32,014 bases of DNA. Origin: CAYMAZ01 sp964428185. GTDB lineage: Bacteria > Bacteroidota > Bacteroidia > Bacteroidales > DTU049. Both the position numbers and the translations under genes were made by a program. The stretch covers positions 1 through 32,014 of the forward strand of contig CAYRXH010000019.1 of assembly GCA_964428185.1 (NCBI GenBank). The letters run 5' to 3'. Each line of letters opens with the position of its first letter. Within the stretch, counting starts at the first letter, position 1. The notes under the pieces are model-generated. The model searched no databases, was not told the DNA's origin, and was given only the letters and a program-made list of their open reading frames with translations. This document shows positions 1 through 8,254 of the stretch, one piece after another.

Positions 1-50
1 CTAGTGTCATTCACATATCTGCTACCTACTGCTGAAATATCAATTGCCAT
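1..50 (-). CDS. Start of an unidentified gene running off the left edge
   Basis: An ATG at 50-48 on the minus strand opens 16 codons with no stop before the window ends, reading MAIDISAVGSRYVNDT. A full -7 box, TACCTTTG, lies ten bases upstream at 60-67 on the complementary strand. This is the short-leader layout typical of Bacteroidota genes and is the main reason to call a start here. There are too few residues to recognise a family. The promoter is partly covered by the inverted-repeat element next to it. Confidence is moderate because only 50 bases are visible. Confidence 0.5.
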   Translation of the reverse strand, partial: MAIDISAVGSRYVNDT

Positions 51-59
51 AACTGCCTG

Positions 60-88
60 CAAAGGTAACAAGAATGATTAATCCCAAA
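60..88 (-). promoter_or_regulatory. Promoter for the left-edge gene
   Basis: On the minus strand TTTG (88-85) is followed by a 17-base spacer and TACCTTTG (67-60), matching the Bacteroidota -33/-7 consensus TTTG and TAnnTTTG with a slightly short spacer. The -33 box falls inside the left inverted repeat of the neighbouring element, so that element may supply part of this promoter. The start codon at 50 would leave a leader of only a few bases. Confidence 0.5.
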
Positions 89-297
89 TCCGTCATTGGA
101 ATTATTTGATAGTTATTTATTTGTCGGTAGAATCTAAATCTAATGCTTTCATAACTAGTAAGAAAATCTTACAGCAATAAAACAAAATTTTTTAATAGAT
201 ATACAGCATCAAAGCTATTGACAATCAGTATGTTACAAAAATTATTTTCTAATGACGGTCATTAGAAATAATGAGTCTATCGACGGATTTGGGTTAA
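78..297. mobile_element. Small non-coding element with terminal inverted repeats (MITE or IS-remnant-like)
   Basis: CCCAAATCCGTC at 83-94 recurs exactly inverted at 282-293 (GACGGATTTGGG). Both copies have TTAA just outside (78-81 and 294-297), separated from the left copy by one extra T. The roughly 200-base interior is AT-rich, has no credible reading frame and contains a near-perfect palindrome at 241-272. Defined termini, a possible TTAA target and no coding capacity fit a MITE-like element or a deletion derivative of an insertion sequence. I cannot assign a transposase family, and one pair of repeats could also be a fortuitous structure between divergent genes. The rest of the stretch to 399 holds only the probable promoter of the next gene. 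Confidence 0.5.
241..272. repeat. Long palindrome inside the inverted-repeat element
   Basis: The left arm 241-256 and right arm 258-272 are complementary except for one extra T in the left arm, with a single G between them (core TCTAATGAC-G-GTCATTAGA). As DNA it could extrude a cruciform; as RNA it would form a tight hairpin. It has no T tract suited to a terminator. Confidence 0.75.
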
Positions 298-344
298 TTC
301 TGAAATTGTTCAAAATTTATTCATGCAACTAAAATAAATATTTG

Positions 345-352
345 TTACTTTG
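345..352 (+). promoter_or_regulatory. Possible -7 box of the 400-1641 gene
   Basis: TTACTTTG at 345-352 resembles TAnnTTTG with the first A replaced by T. It lies about 48 bases before the start codon at 400. No good TTTG is seen at the -33 position, so the call is weak. Confidence 0.3.
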
Positions 353-399
353 CGTTTGTTTTTTGCCACTATCCCATAACTACAGAAAACAATCATCAC

Positions 400-1641
400 A
401 TGAGCAACCATAAACTGCTGATATTCATTTTCATTTTCATACAATGCATCCAATTGACACTGGCGCAGGAGTCGAATTTAAGGTCTTCATCTGTCAGCGT
501 TTTTATCGATTGTGAAAATTGTGATCTTGACCACTTAAAAAGAGAAATCTCATGGGTGAATTATGTCAGAGAACCCAAGGAAGCTGATGTCCATGTTCTT
601 ATTGCTCAGGAAACCACAGGATCAGGAGGTAGCAAAATAAGTCTTTTCTTTATTGGTCAGAATGCTTTTTCGCACACCAAAGACACTCTTACACATACTT
701 TACTTCCCGACGACACCGAAGACATTCGGCGCGAACGAATGGTTAAAAACCTGAAAATCGGATTGCTGCAGTTTGTAAAATCTACGCCACTGGCAGATTT
801 TATTCACATTGATGTGATGATTTCCGAATCAGAAAAACCAGTTACAGACAAATGGAACAGCTGGGTGTTCGAGCTGAGTACAAGCGGGTATATCAATGGT
901 GATAAAAACCTGAATCAGTTTAACATTTGGTCTTCTGTTTCAGCTGACAGAGTCACTGAAAAATTCAAAACCGAAACCACACTTGACCACTCATACTCAG
1001 AAGCCAATTTCAACTATGACGGCTACAAATACAAATCACTCAACAGATCATATTCACTGATGCATCAGGATGTGTATTCGCTCAACGATCATTGGTCTGC
1101 AGGATATTTTGTAGGAGGACTATCCTCAACGTATTCAAACATCCGGTTTAAATATTATTTTAATCCTGCAATCGAATATAATATCTTCCCTTACAGGGAA
1201 TCAACCCGCAAACAAATCAGATTTAATTATAATATCGGGACCAATCAGCACTTTTACAACGATACGACAATCTACAATAAAATTGATGAAATGGTTTTTG
1301 ACCAAACATTGAACATTGCTGCAGAGTTTGTCCAGAAATGGGGACGAATTTGGGTCAACACATCTTATACAAGTTTTTTTCATGATTTATCATTAAACAA
1401 AATCAGCTTCAACACAAGTTTAAGTCTAAGGATTGTAAAAGGACTTGAGTTTGTGGTATATGCAGGATATTCAATTATTCACAATCAGATCACTTTGCCC
1501 AAAGGCGATGCCACACAGGAAGAATTACTCCTGCAGCAACGAGAACTGAAAACAGAATATTCATACTGGGGAAATGCAGGAATTACATATACTTTCGGAG
1601 ATATTTATAATAATGTTGTGAATCCCAGATTCGGAGACTAA
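400..1641 (+). CDS. Outer-membrane beta-barrel protein of unknown function
   Basis: This 413-residue protein begins with a signal peptide: a hydrophobic stretch at residues 6-20 and likely cleavage after LAQ at about residue 23. A soluble N-terminal part (about 30-150) contains FIDCENCD and a conserved-looking EADVHVLIAQ segment. The remainder, about 155-413, is rich in alternating aromatic and polar residues (YSYWGNAGITYTFG near the end) and ends in NPRFGD, as expected for outer-membrane strands. I recall similar hypothetical proteins in Bacteroidota but know no function for them. It precedes the phosphomutase gene by 45 bases on the same strand; that gene may have its own promoter, so co-transcription is uncertain. 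The call as a real surface protein is firm and its role is unknown. Confidence 0.75.
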   Translation: MSNHKLLIFIFIFIQCIQLTLAQESNLRSSSVSVFIDCENCDLDHLKREISWVNYVREPKEADVHVLIAQETTGSGGSKISLFFIGQNAFSHTKDTLTHTLLPDDTEDIRRERMVKNLKIGLLQFVKSTPLADFIHIDVMISESEKPVTDKWNSWVFELSTSGYINGDKNLNQFNIWSSVSADRVTEKFKTETTLDHSYSEANFNYDGYKYKSLNRSYSLMHQDVYSLNDHWSAGYFVGGLSSTYSNIRFKYYFNPAIEYNIFPYRESTRKQIRFNYNIGTNQHFYNDTTIYNKIDEMVFDQTLNIAAEFVQKWGRIWVNTSYTSFFHDLSLNKISFNTSLSLRIVKGLEFVVYAGYSIIHNQITLPKGDATQEELLLQQRELKTEYSYWGNAGITYTFGDIYNNVVNPRFGD

Positions 1642-1653
1642 AAATTTTCAGTT

Positions 1654-1661
1654 TATTTTTG
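1654..1661 (+). promoter_or_regulatory. Possible -7 box of the phosphomutase gene
   Basis: TATTTTTG at 1654-1661 matches TAnnTTTG exactly and lies 25 bases before the ATG at 1687. No TTTG is seen at the -33 position. It would give the phosphomutase/lipoprotein pair its own start of transcription. Confidence 0.4.
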
Positions 1662-1686
1662 TAATTTCGCAAATAAATTACACACT

Positions 1687-3027
1687 ATGGGCGCATTTCA
1701 CGCTTATGATATCCGAGGAATATATAATCTGGACTTTAATAAAGAAGATGTTTACAAAATCGGATTCTTTCTGCCTTCACTCCTGAATGCAGATGCAGTT
1801 CTCGTTGGACGCGATGTGAGAGAATCATCACCCGAAATATTTGATTATCTGTGTCAAGGCATAACTGATTCAGGGGCAGATGTTCATGATGCAGGACTCA
1901 CAACTACACCAATGATTTACTGGGGAACAGCACGATATAAGTTTAAAGCATCAGTAATGATTACTGCCTCGCACAATCCGGCAGAATATAACGGAATGAA
2001 AGTTTCAGCAGCCAACGCCGTTCCTGTAGGATATGATACAGGACTGAAAACATTGGAAGAACTCATTCATTCACACATACCTGAGCCCAAAGGAAAAAAA
2101 GGGAAAGTTGTCAAGATTGATATGAAAAGCGAATATCTGAATTTTTTATCAGCATATTCATCAGATTTTTCAAACCTTAGAATTTCTATAGACTGCTCCA
2201 ACGGGATGGCATCTTTACTTGTGAAGGATGTACTTGGCACATCACCACACTACATATTTGACGAACCTGACGGAAGATTCCCCAACCATGAGCCTAATCC
2301 CTTAGTTGAATCAAACCTGAACGACCTCAAGCAACTTGTGGCTGAAACAGGCTCTGACCTTGGAATCATTTTCGACGGAGATGCTGACAGAGTTATGTTT
2401 GTTGATGAAACCGGAAAATTCATACCTCCTGACCTCATTATTGCCTTGATGGGGCACTACTTTCTGGAAGAAAAAGGCGAAAAGGGATGGGTTATTCAGG
2501 ATATCAGATCATCGCGCTCAATTGCCGAATATCTGGAACCAATGGGAGCAAAAATTTATACATGGAGAGTAGGAAGAGCATATGCGGCCAACAAACTGCG
2601 TGAAATAGACGGTGTGTTTGGTGGTGAACTTGCAGGACATTACTACTTCAGAGACTTCAACTATTCTGATTCAGCATTTATTGCCTGTCTGATTGTATTG
2701 AAAATTGTAAGCAAATTGCACAAACAGGGAAGAAAAATGTCAGAGATTATTTCTAGCATAAAAACATGGGAAAACTCAGGTGAAATCAATTTTAAATTGG
2801 AACGTAAGGATGAAGCGATTTCTGAACTCATGAAAAAATATTCTTCTCAACATCCCGTTAAAATTCTGGACTTCGACGGATACCGTATTGAGTTTGAAGA
2901 CTGGTGGTTTAACATCCGCAAATCAAACACAGAGCCCTATCTGAGACTTCTTGTGGAGGCAAAAACCAATCAGATTCTCAATGACAGGCTAAGTGAAATA
3001 AAAAATATTATTAATCAATATCAATAA
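1687..3027 (+). CDS. manB: Phosphomannomutase/phosphoglucomutase (alpha-D-phosphohexomutase family)
   Basis: This cytoplasmic enzyme interconverts hexose 1- and 6-phosphates (mannose and/or glucose), feeding nucleotide-sugar and cell-surface polysaccharide synthesis. All four family signatures are present in order: the phosphoserine loop TASHNPAEYNGMK with Ser95, the magnesium loop DGDADR at 230-235, the sugar-recognition loop GGELAGHYYF at 312-321, and the phosphate-binding loop RKSNTEPYLRL at 411-421. The length of 446 residues is usual for the bacterial PMM/PGM group. The start follows a probable -7 box, and no Shine-Dalgarno site is expected in this lineage. The TPR lipoprotein gene follows after three bases, so the two are surely co-transcribed. 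The preference for mannose or glucose cannot be read from the sequence, so the symbol is approximate. Confidence 0.93.
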   Translation: MGAFHAYDIRGIYNLDFNKEDVYKIGFFLPSLLNADAVLVGRDVRESSPEIFDYLCQGITDSGADVHDAGLTTTPMIYWGTARYKFKASVMITASHNPAEYNGMKVSAANAVPVGYDTGLKTLEELIHSHIPEPKGKKGKVVKIDMKSEYLNFLSAYSSDFSNLRISIDCSNGMASLLVKDVLGTSPHYIFDEPDGRFPNHEPNPLVESNLNDLKQLVAETGSDLGIIFDGDADRVMFVDETGKFIPPDLIIALMGHYFLEEKGEKGWVIQDIRSSRSIAEYLEPMGAKIYTWRVGRAYAANKLREIDGVFGGELAGHYYFRDFNYSDSAFIACLIVLKIVSKLHKQGRKMSEIISSIKTWENSGEINFKLERKDEAISELMKKYSSQHPVKILDFDGYRIEFEDWWFNIRKSNTEPYLRLLVEAKTNQILNDRLSEIKNIINQYQ

Positions 3028-3030
3028 AAA

Positions 3031-3456
3031 ATGAACATGAAATACCTATTTGCAAGAGCAAAAATTGTTGTGTTCATTATTATAATTTTATTTTCATGCG
3101 GACAAGGCAGAGACGAAAAAGTGCATCAGCTTTTATTGTCTGCCAAACAGAATATTCACAACAATATGCCTGATGCTGCCATTGACGACTTGGAAAAAGC
3201 CGAAAAACTTGACAAAAACAATGCGGAAATATTTTTTCTGAAGGGAAACATCAACATGAGCCGCAGAGATTACAATTCTGCCATGCAAAATTACAATCAG
3301 GCTATTCTTCTGAATGAGAACTACATCGAAGCTTATGTCAACAGAGGAAAACTTTGGTTTTATCTTGGAGAAGAAGAAAAAAGATGTGCTGATTATCTTA
3401 AAGCCGAAAGCCTGGGTGCTAAAAACCTCTTTGAAGAAACAAAATTCTGCAAATAA
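3031..3456 (+). CDS. TPR-repeat lipoprotein
   Basis: This 141-residue protein has a hydrophobic leader (residues 12-22) ending in the lipobox LFSC, with the lipidated Cys at 23. About three tetratricopeptide-type helical repeats follow over residues 30-125 (for example the block around DYNSAMQNYNQAILLNENYIEAYVNRGKL), a fold used for protein-protein contacts. It would be anchored to a membrane facing the periplasm. It starts three bases after the phosphomutase stop, indicating translation from the same mRNA. A second ATG six bases downstream (3037) is an equally possible start. The partner and role are unknown. Confidence 0.8.
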   Translation: MNMKYLFARAKIVVFIIIILFSCGQGRDEKVHQLLLSAKQNIHNNMPDAAIDDLEKAEKLDKNNAEIFFLKGNINMSRRDYNSAMQNYNQAILLNENYIEAYVNRGKLWFYLGEEEKRCADYLKAESLGAKNLFEETKFCK

Positions 3457-3738
3457 TCAAGTTTCCTAGAATATGATTTAAACTCATTGGCTGAAACACC
3501 TCTATTGTGTCCTTTTCAATAGCAGACTCATTCATATTTTTTCAAATACCACCGATCAGAATCCATTTCAAAGCAGGGATAATATTTATCTGTTCGTTGC
3601 TGGTTATACGGTTGAGAGTGGCGCATCATGATACGTATATCGTATTACAGCCGTGTGACGTAAAACGCCAACGATACGCTCTTTGCCACGAACCACGAAT
3701 AATGCAAATCACGTTCATCCTGCCAAATGGCAAGCCAT
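3457..3738. other. Spacer between convergent genes, no gene supported
   Basis: No coding region here is convincing, and no clear hairpin terminator is visible between the converging transcripts. Positions about 3594-3700 look richer in G and C and in CG dinucleotides than the surroundings and contain a short tandem CCACGAA pair and an ATACG/CGTAT hairpin, so the patch may be foreign or a degraded repeat. Confidence 0.5.
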
Positions 3739-4953
3739 TTATTCATCTCCTATCTGAAACAATGTTTTTATAAACTCATTGCCAGCCAGCGTTCCATAGT
3801 ATCCATTTTTCACTGCAATCTCATTGTATTCTTTCACCTCATCTGGTGTTTTACCGGGATGATAAATAAGAAATGGAACAGGATCGTGGGTATGAGTACG
3901 TTTCTCACAGGGAGTTGGATGATCGGGCAAAATTGCAATGGCAACAGGCTCTTCCATCTTAGATGTTTCTTCCACAATATATTTCACAACCCGGCTATCG
4001 AGATACTCAATTGTTTTTGTTTTCAGATCAACATTACCTTCGTGTCCAGCTTCGTCGCTAGCTTCGATGTGGAGATACACAAAATCAACTTCTTTCAGTG
4101 CATCTACCGCAGCTTTGGCTTTGCCTTCGTAATTTGTGTCATACAATCCGGTGGCACCTTCCACATGAATTGCTTTCAGTCCAGCATAGACACCTATACC
4201 AAACAGCAAATCTACCGCAGAAATAATGGCTCCTGATTTACCATACAATTGCTGAATTGTCTGCATTGAAGGTTTATAACCGGGCGACCACATCCAGATT
4301 GAGTTGGCAGGATCTTTTCCGGCAGCTATTCTTGCTTTATTCACCGGATGATCTCTAAGAATAGTCTGCGACTTCAATATCAAAGAATTTAAAAGGTCTG
4401 CAGTGGACTGAGCTTGATCATTCATTGGTTTCACCATCACATCCCTGAATGGAATACCCGGCACATCATGAGGCGGTGTGCAATTTAAGTATTTGTTACC
4501 GCCTTTGACAACCATCAAATGTCTGTAGCTCACACCTGGATAGAATTTTAACACATCATCCGAAAGCTCTGTATTGAGAGTTTCAATGAGCTGAGTAGCT
4601 TCTTCTGTTGATATGTGACCTGCAGAATGATTTTTAATCTTTTCATCTTCAATACATATAAAATTGCATCGCAATGCCAGATCACCTGGCAAAATCTCAA
4701 CTCCCATACTTGCTGCCTCAAGAACTCCTCTCCCTTCAAATACAGATTTTACATCATATCCAAGCACTGCAAGATTGGCAATCTCACTACCAGCAGGCAT
4801 GTCATCAGGAACAGTTTTAAACAATCCGGTACGTGCTTTCGCACACAAAGCATCAATATTTGGGGTATTTGCCAGCATTAGGGGTGTTTTCCCGTCATAC
4901 GCGGCAATTGGTTCATCAGCAGCACCGTCAGCAAGAATGATTATGTATTTCAT
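3739..4953 (-). CDS. apgM: 2,3-bisphosphoglycerate-independent phosphoglycerate mutase, archaeal/ApgM type
   Basis: This enzyme interconverts 3- and 2-phosphoglycerate in glycolysis without a bisphosphoglycerate cofactor, using a metal-dependent alkaline-phosphatase-like fold. The N-terminus MKYIIILADGAADEP carries the first metal ligand Asp9. GSEIANLAVLGYD contains Ser56, the phosphorylated and metal-binding serine. Further metal ligands are in EASDEAGHEGN and ILPDHPTPCEKRTHTHDPVP. The frame is open back to 4983, but the start at 4953 (404 residues) fits the family length and lies downstream of a TAATTTTG box at 4988-4981. In many Bacteroidota this gene sits with thrA and thrC. Here thrC is upstream on the same strand with a 255-base gap, and thrA is absent from the window. 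Confidence 0.93.
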   Translation of the reverse strand: MKYIIILADGAADEPIAAYDGKTPLMLANTPNIDALCAKARTGLFKTVPDDMPAGSEIANLAVLGYDVKSVFEGRGVLEAASMGVEILPGDLALRCNFICIEDEKIKNHSAGHISTEEATQLIETLNTELSDDVLKFYPGVSYRHLMVVKGGNKYLNCTPPHDVPGIPFRDVMVKPMNDQAQSTADLLNSLILKSQTILRDHPVNKARIAAGKDPANSIWMWSPGYKPSMQTIQQLYGKSGAIISAVDLLFGIGVYAGLKAIHVEGATGLYDTNYEGKAKAAVDALKEVDFVYLHIEASDEAGHEGNVDLKTKTIEYLDSRVVKYIVEETSKMEEPVAIAILPDHPTPCEKRTHTHDPVPFLIYHPGKTPDEVKEYNEIAVKNGYYGTLAGNEFIKTLFQIGDE

Positions 4954-4980
4954 GTAATTGTTTATTTTAACACTAAAGTG

Positions 4981-4988
4981 CAAAATTA
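4981..4988 (-). promoter_or_regulatory. -7 box of apgM
   Basis: TAATTTTG on the minus strand at 4988-4981 is an exact TAnnTTTG match 27 bases before the chosen apgM start. No clear -33 TTTG is seen. It argues for the downstream start at 4953, because an ATG at 4983 would lie inside the promoter. Nothing else is recognised in the 4954-5208 spacer. Confidence 0.5.
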
Positions 4989-5208
4989 ATCAAAAAATAG
5001 GCAGCGAAGGTATATTAGCTTTAACAACGGCAATCTGAAAACTTCGCTTTTATTACTTCCCGAAACCGAAAAAACATATTTGTTGTCAGATAAACTTGAC
5101 AATAGTTCAATGATATTGCTTTTCAGTGCTCTTTTACACCATATTATTGGTCACCTTTCACTTTACCATTGGAGTATTAGGTGTTATTCATCAGAAAGTA
5201 AAGACTAA

Positions 5209-6573
5209 TTAAACCCTCTCCTGCAAAAAAGCTTTAAAACTCATGTAATTATTATCCATGGGTGTAATAAATTCTTCTTTTTCGTCAAGTCCTTTGAGGC
5301 TTTGGGGCAATTCAGGATCAATTCCCAGAATTTTTTTAATTTCTTCGGGGAATTTTGCCGGATGTGCAGTTTCAAGTGAAACGATCAGTTGCTCTTTTGA
5401 CTCAGGAAACTCCTTAAGATATGCTTCAAGTCCGGCCCAACCCACAGCCCCGTGTGGTTCGAGAAGAACCTCATATTTTTTCCAAACTTCTTTGATAGTT
5501 TCCCTTGTTTTCTCATCACTGATACTTTTTGAAAAAATTTCTTTTCGCATCAGTTCATAATCCGGCTGTTTCAAAATCAAACCGGTTTCATCCATAACTC
5601 CACCATACAGGGCTATAAGACGAGCCAGATTGCTTGGATGACCTACATTCATTGCACTTGAGATACAATTCTTAGATGGTTCAATTTTCTTATAATCCTG
5701 TGCTTGCAGCAATTTGGGAAATTCATCGTTGTCATTAACAGAAATGATAAATTTCTTCACAGGAAGTCCCATCTTCATTGCCAACACTCCACCCATCATA
5801 TCACCAAAATTCCCTGAGGGAACTGAAAAAATGATCTGATCATCTGTTTTCCCTTTTCTGAGCATAGCAAAAGCATAAAAATAATAAACAATTTGAGGCA
5901 CCAAGCGTCCGATATTGATAGAATTGGCCGACGACAATGGAAGATATGAAAGTTCAGGGTCTGAAAATGCCTGTTTCACAAGATGCTGACAATCGTCAAA
6001 TTTTCCTTTCAGAGAAATGAGCTGCACATTCTTCCCCAAAGTAGTCATCTGCTTTCTCTGTCTGTTTGTTACTTCATTTTCGGGATACAGCACAACCACA
6101 TGGATATTATCAAGACCATAGAAGGCATTTGCAATGGCACTGCCTGTATCACCGGATGTAGCAGTTAGAATGATCATCTTTCGATTTTCAATATTCAGAT
6201 AATAGCTGATAAGCCGTCCCATCATCCGCGCTGCAAAATCCTTAAAAGATGCCGTGGGCCCCTGATCCAGCCTCATGATGTATTTATTATCGCATACATG
6301 CTCAAGGGGTACATCAAAAGTGTATGCATCTTTAACAATAGCATAAAAATCATCATCGGGCATCTCAGAATGAAGAAATTTTTTCATCACCCTGTAAGCA
6401 ATTTCATAATAGGGTAAATCACTGAACGCAAGGATTTCATCATAAGATATTTCAGGAATTCTTTCAGGCATATACAAGCCTTTATCAGGCGCCAATCCTT
6501 TTAGGAGTGCTTCTCTGAATGACACAGGTGTTGCCTTCAGGTTAGTTGATAAATACTGAATAGGTGTTGACAT
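5209..6573 (-). CDS. thrC: Threonine synthase
   Basis: This PLP enzyme converts O-phosphohomoserine to threonine in the cytoplasm, the last step of threonine synthesis. The PLP lysine is Lys111 in TASFKDFAARMM. The TATSGDTGSA segment (about 137-146) and SVPSGNFGDMMGG bind cofactor and phosphate. The N-terminal START-like part (YLSTNLKATPVSFREALLKG) and the length of 454 residues suit the longer bacterial/fungal type. It follows the trans-sulfuration enzyme by 101 bases on the same strand, so both homoserine-derived branches are encoded together. No clear separate promoter is visible in the gap. Confidence 0.95.
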   Translation of the reverse strand: MSTPIQYLSTNLKATPVSFREALLKGLAPDKGLYMPERIPEISYDEILAFSDLPYYEIAYRVMKKFLHSEMPDDDFYAIVKDAYTFDVPLEHVCDNKYIMRLDQGPTASFKDFAARMMGRLISYYLNIENRKMIILTATSGDTGSAIANAFYGLDNIHVVVLYPENEVTNRQRKQMTTLGKNVQLISLKGKFDDCQHLVKQAFSDPELSYLPLSSANSINIGRLVPQIVYYFYAFAMLRKGKTDDQIIFSVPSGNFGDMMGGVLAMKMGLPVKKFIISVNDNDEFPKLLQAQDYKKIEPSKNCISSAMNVGHPSNLARLIALYGGVMDETGLILKQPDYELMRKEIFSKSISDEKTRETIKEVWKKYEVLLEPHGAVGWAGLEAYLKEFPESKEQLIVSLETAHPAKFPEEIKKILGIDPELPQSLKGLDEKEEFITPMDNNYMSFKAFLQERV

Positions 6574-6674
6574 AAGCTTTAACTAATCTAAAACTGACAT
6601 AATTCATTTATTTAATGAGAAAACAGCATACTTCAAAAAAATAAGATTAAGGATGCTCTGAATGTAAAACCACA

Positions 6675-8138
6675 TTATTCGCTTAAGCGGGCAGATGATG
6701 CACCACCAGCTGAATATTCGGGATAGGAAATAAAGTGTTTTTTTCCGTCGAGTACTTCCAGAGCCTGATTGATATCTTCAATAATATCATCTGGATGTTC
6801 GGCACCAACACAAAGGCGGATAAGATTGGCAGGAATTCCTGCAATTTTTCTTCCTTCTTCACCCTGCTGCTGATGGGTTGATATTGCCGGAATAGTTGCA
6901 ACAGTTTTAATTCTTCCAAGGTCTGTGGCTCTGAATATTCTTTTAAACGCGTCAAACACATCACGCGTTGCCTGTGCACCTCCGTTCACTCTAAATGACA
7001 TCAGATGACCATATCTGTTCACTCTTTCGTTATACATTTCATCATATTCAGAATCCACAAGATACATATACTGCTTTGCAAGATTGTGAAGAGGGTGAGT
7101 TTCAAGACCGAGATAATCAACACCTTCTATATGCTTATGAGTGCTGAGAAACTCAGCTACTTTCATTGTTGATCGGCTCACCAGATCCATGCGGGTCCGT
7201 AATGTACGGATATCATTCAGTGCCAGCGCTGCATTCATGGGGCTGATATTTGGTCCGTTATCGCGGTTGGGAAGAAGCTTCAGGTACATACAGAAATCAG
7301 CTTTCATCTGATCATTATCAATGTTGCTGATAATATTCTTTTTGGCAATCACAGCACCTGCTATACCAAATCCACTGGTAAACAATGATTTGGTTACAGA
7401 TTGCACCACAATATCAGCACCATGTTCAAATGGTCTGAGCAATGCGGGAGTTGCAACTGTGGCATCAAGAATGAGAGGAAGATTATGTGCATGGGCAATA
7501 TCAGCCACTTTTTTGATATCAAAAAACGCCTGAGTTGGGTTACTGGGTAGTTCACCATAGAGGAATCTGGTGTTTTTATCAATTTTTGAAGCCCACTCAT
7601 CCATGTCATTTGAATTGATGACCTTCCGCCATTCAATATTTTTTTCTCTGTCTTTCCTTTCGGCAAACTGCTGGAATGTACCTCCATATACCTGACAGGT
7701 AGCAACAAAGTTCATCTTTGCATCGGGGTTTTTGGGATCAACCACCAGAAACGCATCGACAGCACTCTGAATTGCGGCCATTCCAGAGGCAGTACCAATA
7801 CATGATGCATCAACACCGGTTTTATATGACTCAAGGAGAGCAAGAACGCCCTCAAAGTAATACATACTGGGATTAGCAATACGGGAATAACACCAGGTTG
7901 GAATCTGATATGAAAGTGCTGCCTCCATTTCGTCCGAATCCCGAAATGTTTGTGATGTGGACATATAAATCGGTTCGATAATAGATCCCTGATTAAAATC
8001 GAGCGCTTCCTGCATTGAATATAATCCATGAACTGCAATTGTGTCAAATTTGCATTTTTTCATGCTTTCAATGTTTTTCAGGTGCCACTCCATGGCTCGC
8101 TTGCCTGCGTTGATGTAATGCTCAATACCTTTTTTCAT
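6675..8138 (-). CDS. Trans-sulfuration-type PLP enzyme (O-acetylhomoserine sulfhydrylase / cystathionine gamma-synthase-like)
   Basis: This is a fold-type I PLP enzyme of the Cys/Met metabolism family. Visible landmarks are YSRIANP (84-90), VYGGTF (150-155, the stacking tyrosine), LPSNPTQ (198-203 region), DATVATP (225-231, the cofactor-nitrogen aspartate) and VQSVTKSLFTSGFGIAGA with the Schiff-base Lys250. The C-terminus has the family pattern LIRLCVGAEHPDDIIEDINQAL. At 487 residues it is longer than the usual 380-430, with about 30 extra N-terminal residues. Its motifs depart from the commonest forms (DNTFATP; HSATKY). The neighbouring thrC suggests use of an activated homoserine for methionine or homocysteine synthesis. 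A gamma-lyase or other trans-sulfuration activity cannot be excluded, so no symbol is given. Confidence 0.85.
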   Translation of the reverse strand: MKKGIEHYINAGKRAMEWHLKNIESMKKCKFDTIAVHGLYSMQEALDFNQGSIIEPIYMSTSQTFRDSDEMEAALSYQIPTWCYSRIANPSMYYFEGVLALLESYKTGVDASCIGTASGMAAIQSAVDAFLVVDPKNPDAKMNFVATCQVYGGTFQQFAERKDREKNIEWRKVINSNDMDEWASKIDKNTRFLYGELPSNPTQAFFDIKKVADIAHAHNLPLILDATVATPALLRPFEHGADIVVQSVTKSLFTSGFGIAGAVIAKKNIISNIDNDQMKADFCMYLKLLPNRDNGPNISPMNAALALNDIRTLRTRMDLVSRSTMKVAEFLSTHKHIEGVDYLGLETHPLHNLAKQYMYLVDSEYDEMYNERVNRYGHLMSFRVNGGAQATRDVFDAFKRIFRATDLGRIKTVATIPAISTHQQQGEEGRKIAGIPANLIRLCVGAEHPDDIIEDINQALEVLDGKKHFISYPEYSAGGASSARLSE

Positions 8139-8254
8139 AATGTTTGGGGTTTAACTAATAATTTATTTGAAGTTAAAATTAATGAATTTACTTATGTAAA
8201 AATAAAAAAAAACTGGAATATTGAAAAAAAATGAAATTTCATAAAACCTAAAAA

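Noticed and set aside
3507..3773. Open frame of 88 codons on the plus strand
   Set aside because: It has no recognisable features or promoter, crosses the odd spacer patch and overlaps the 3' end of apgM on the other strand.
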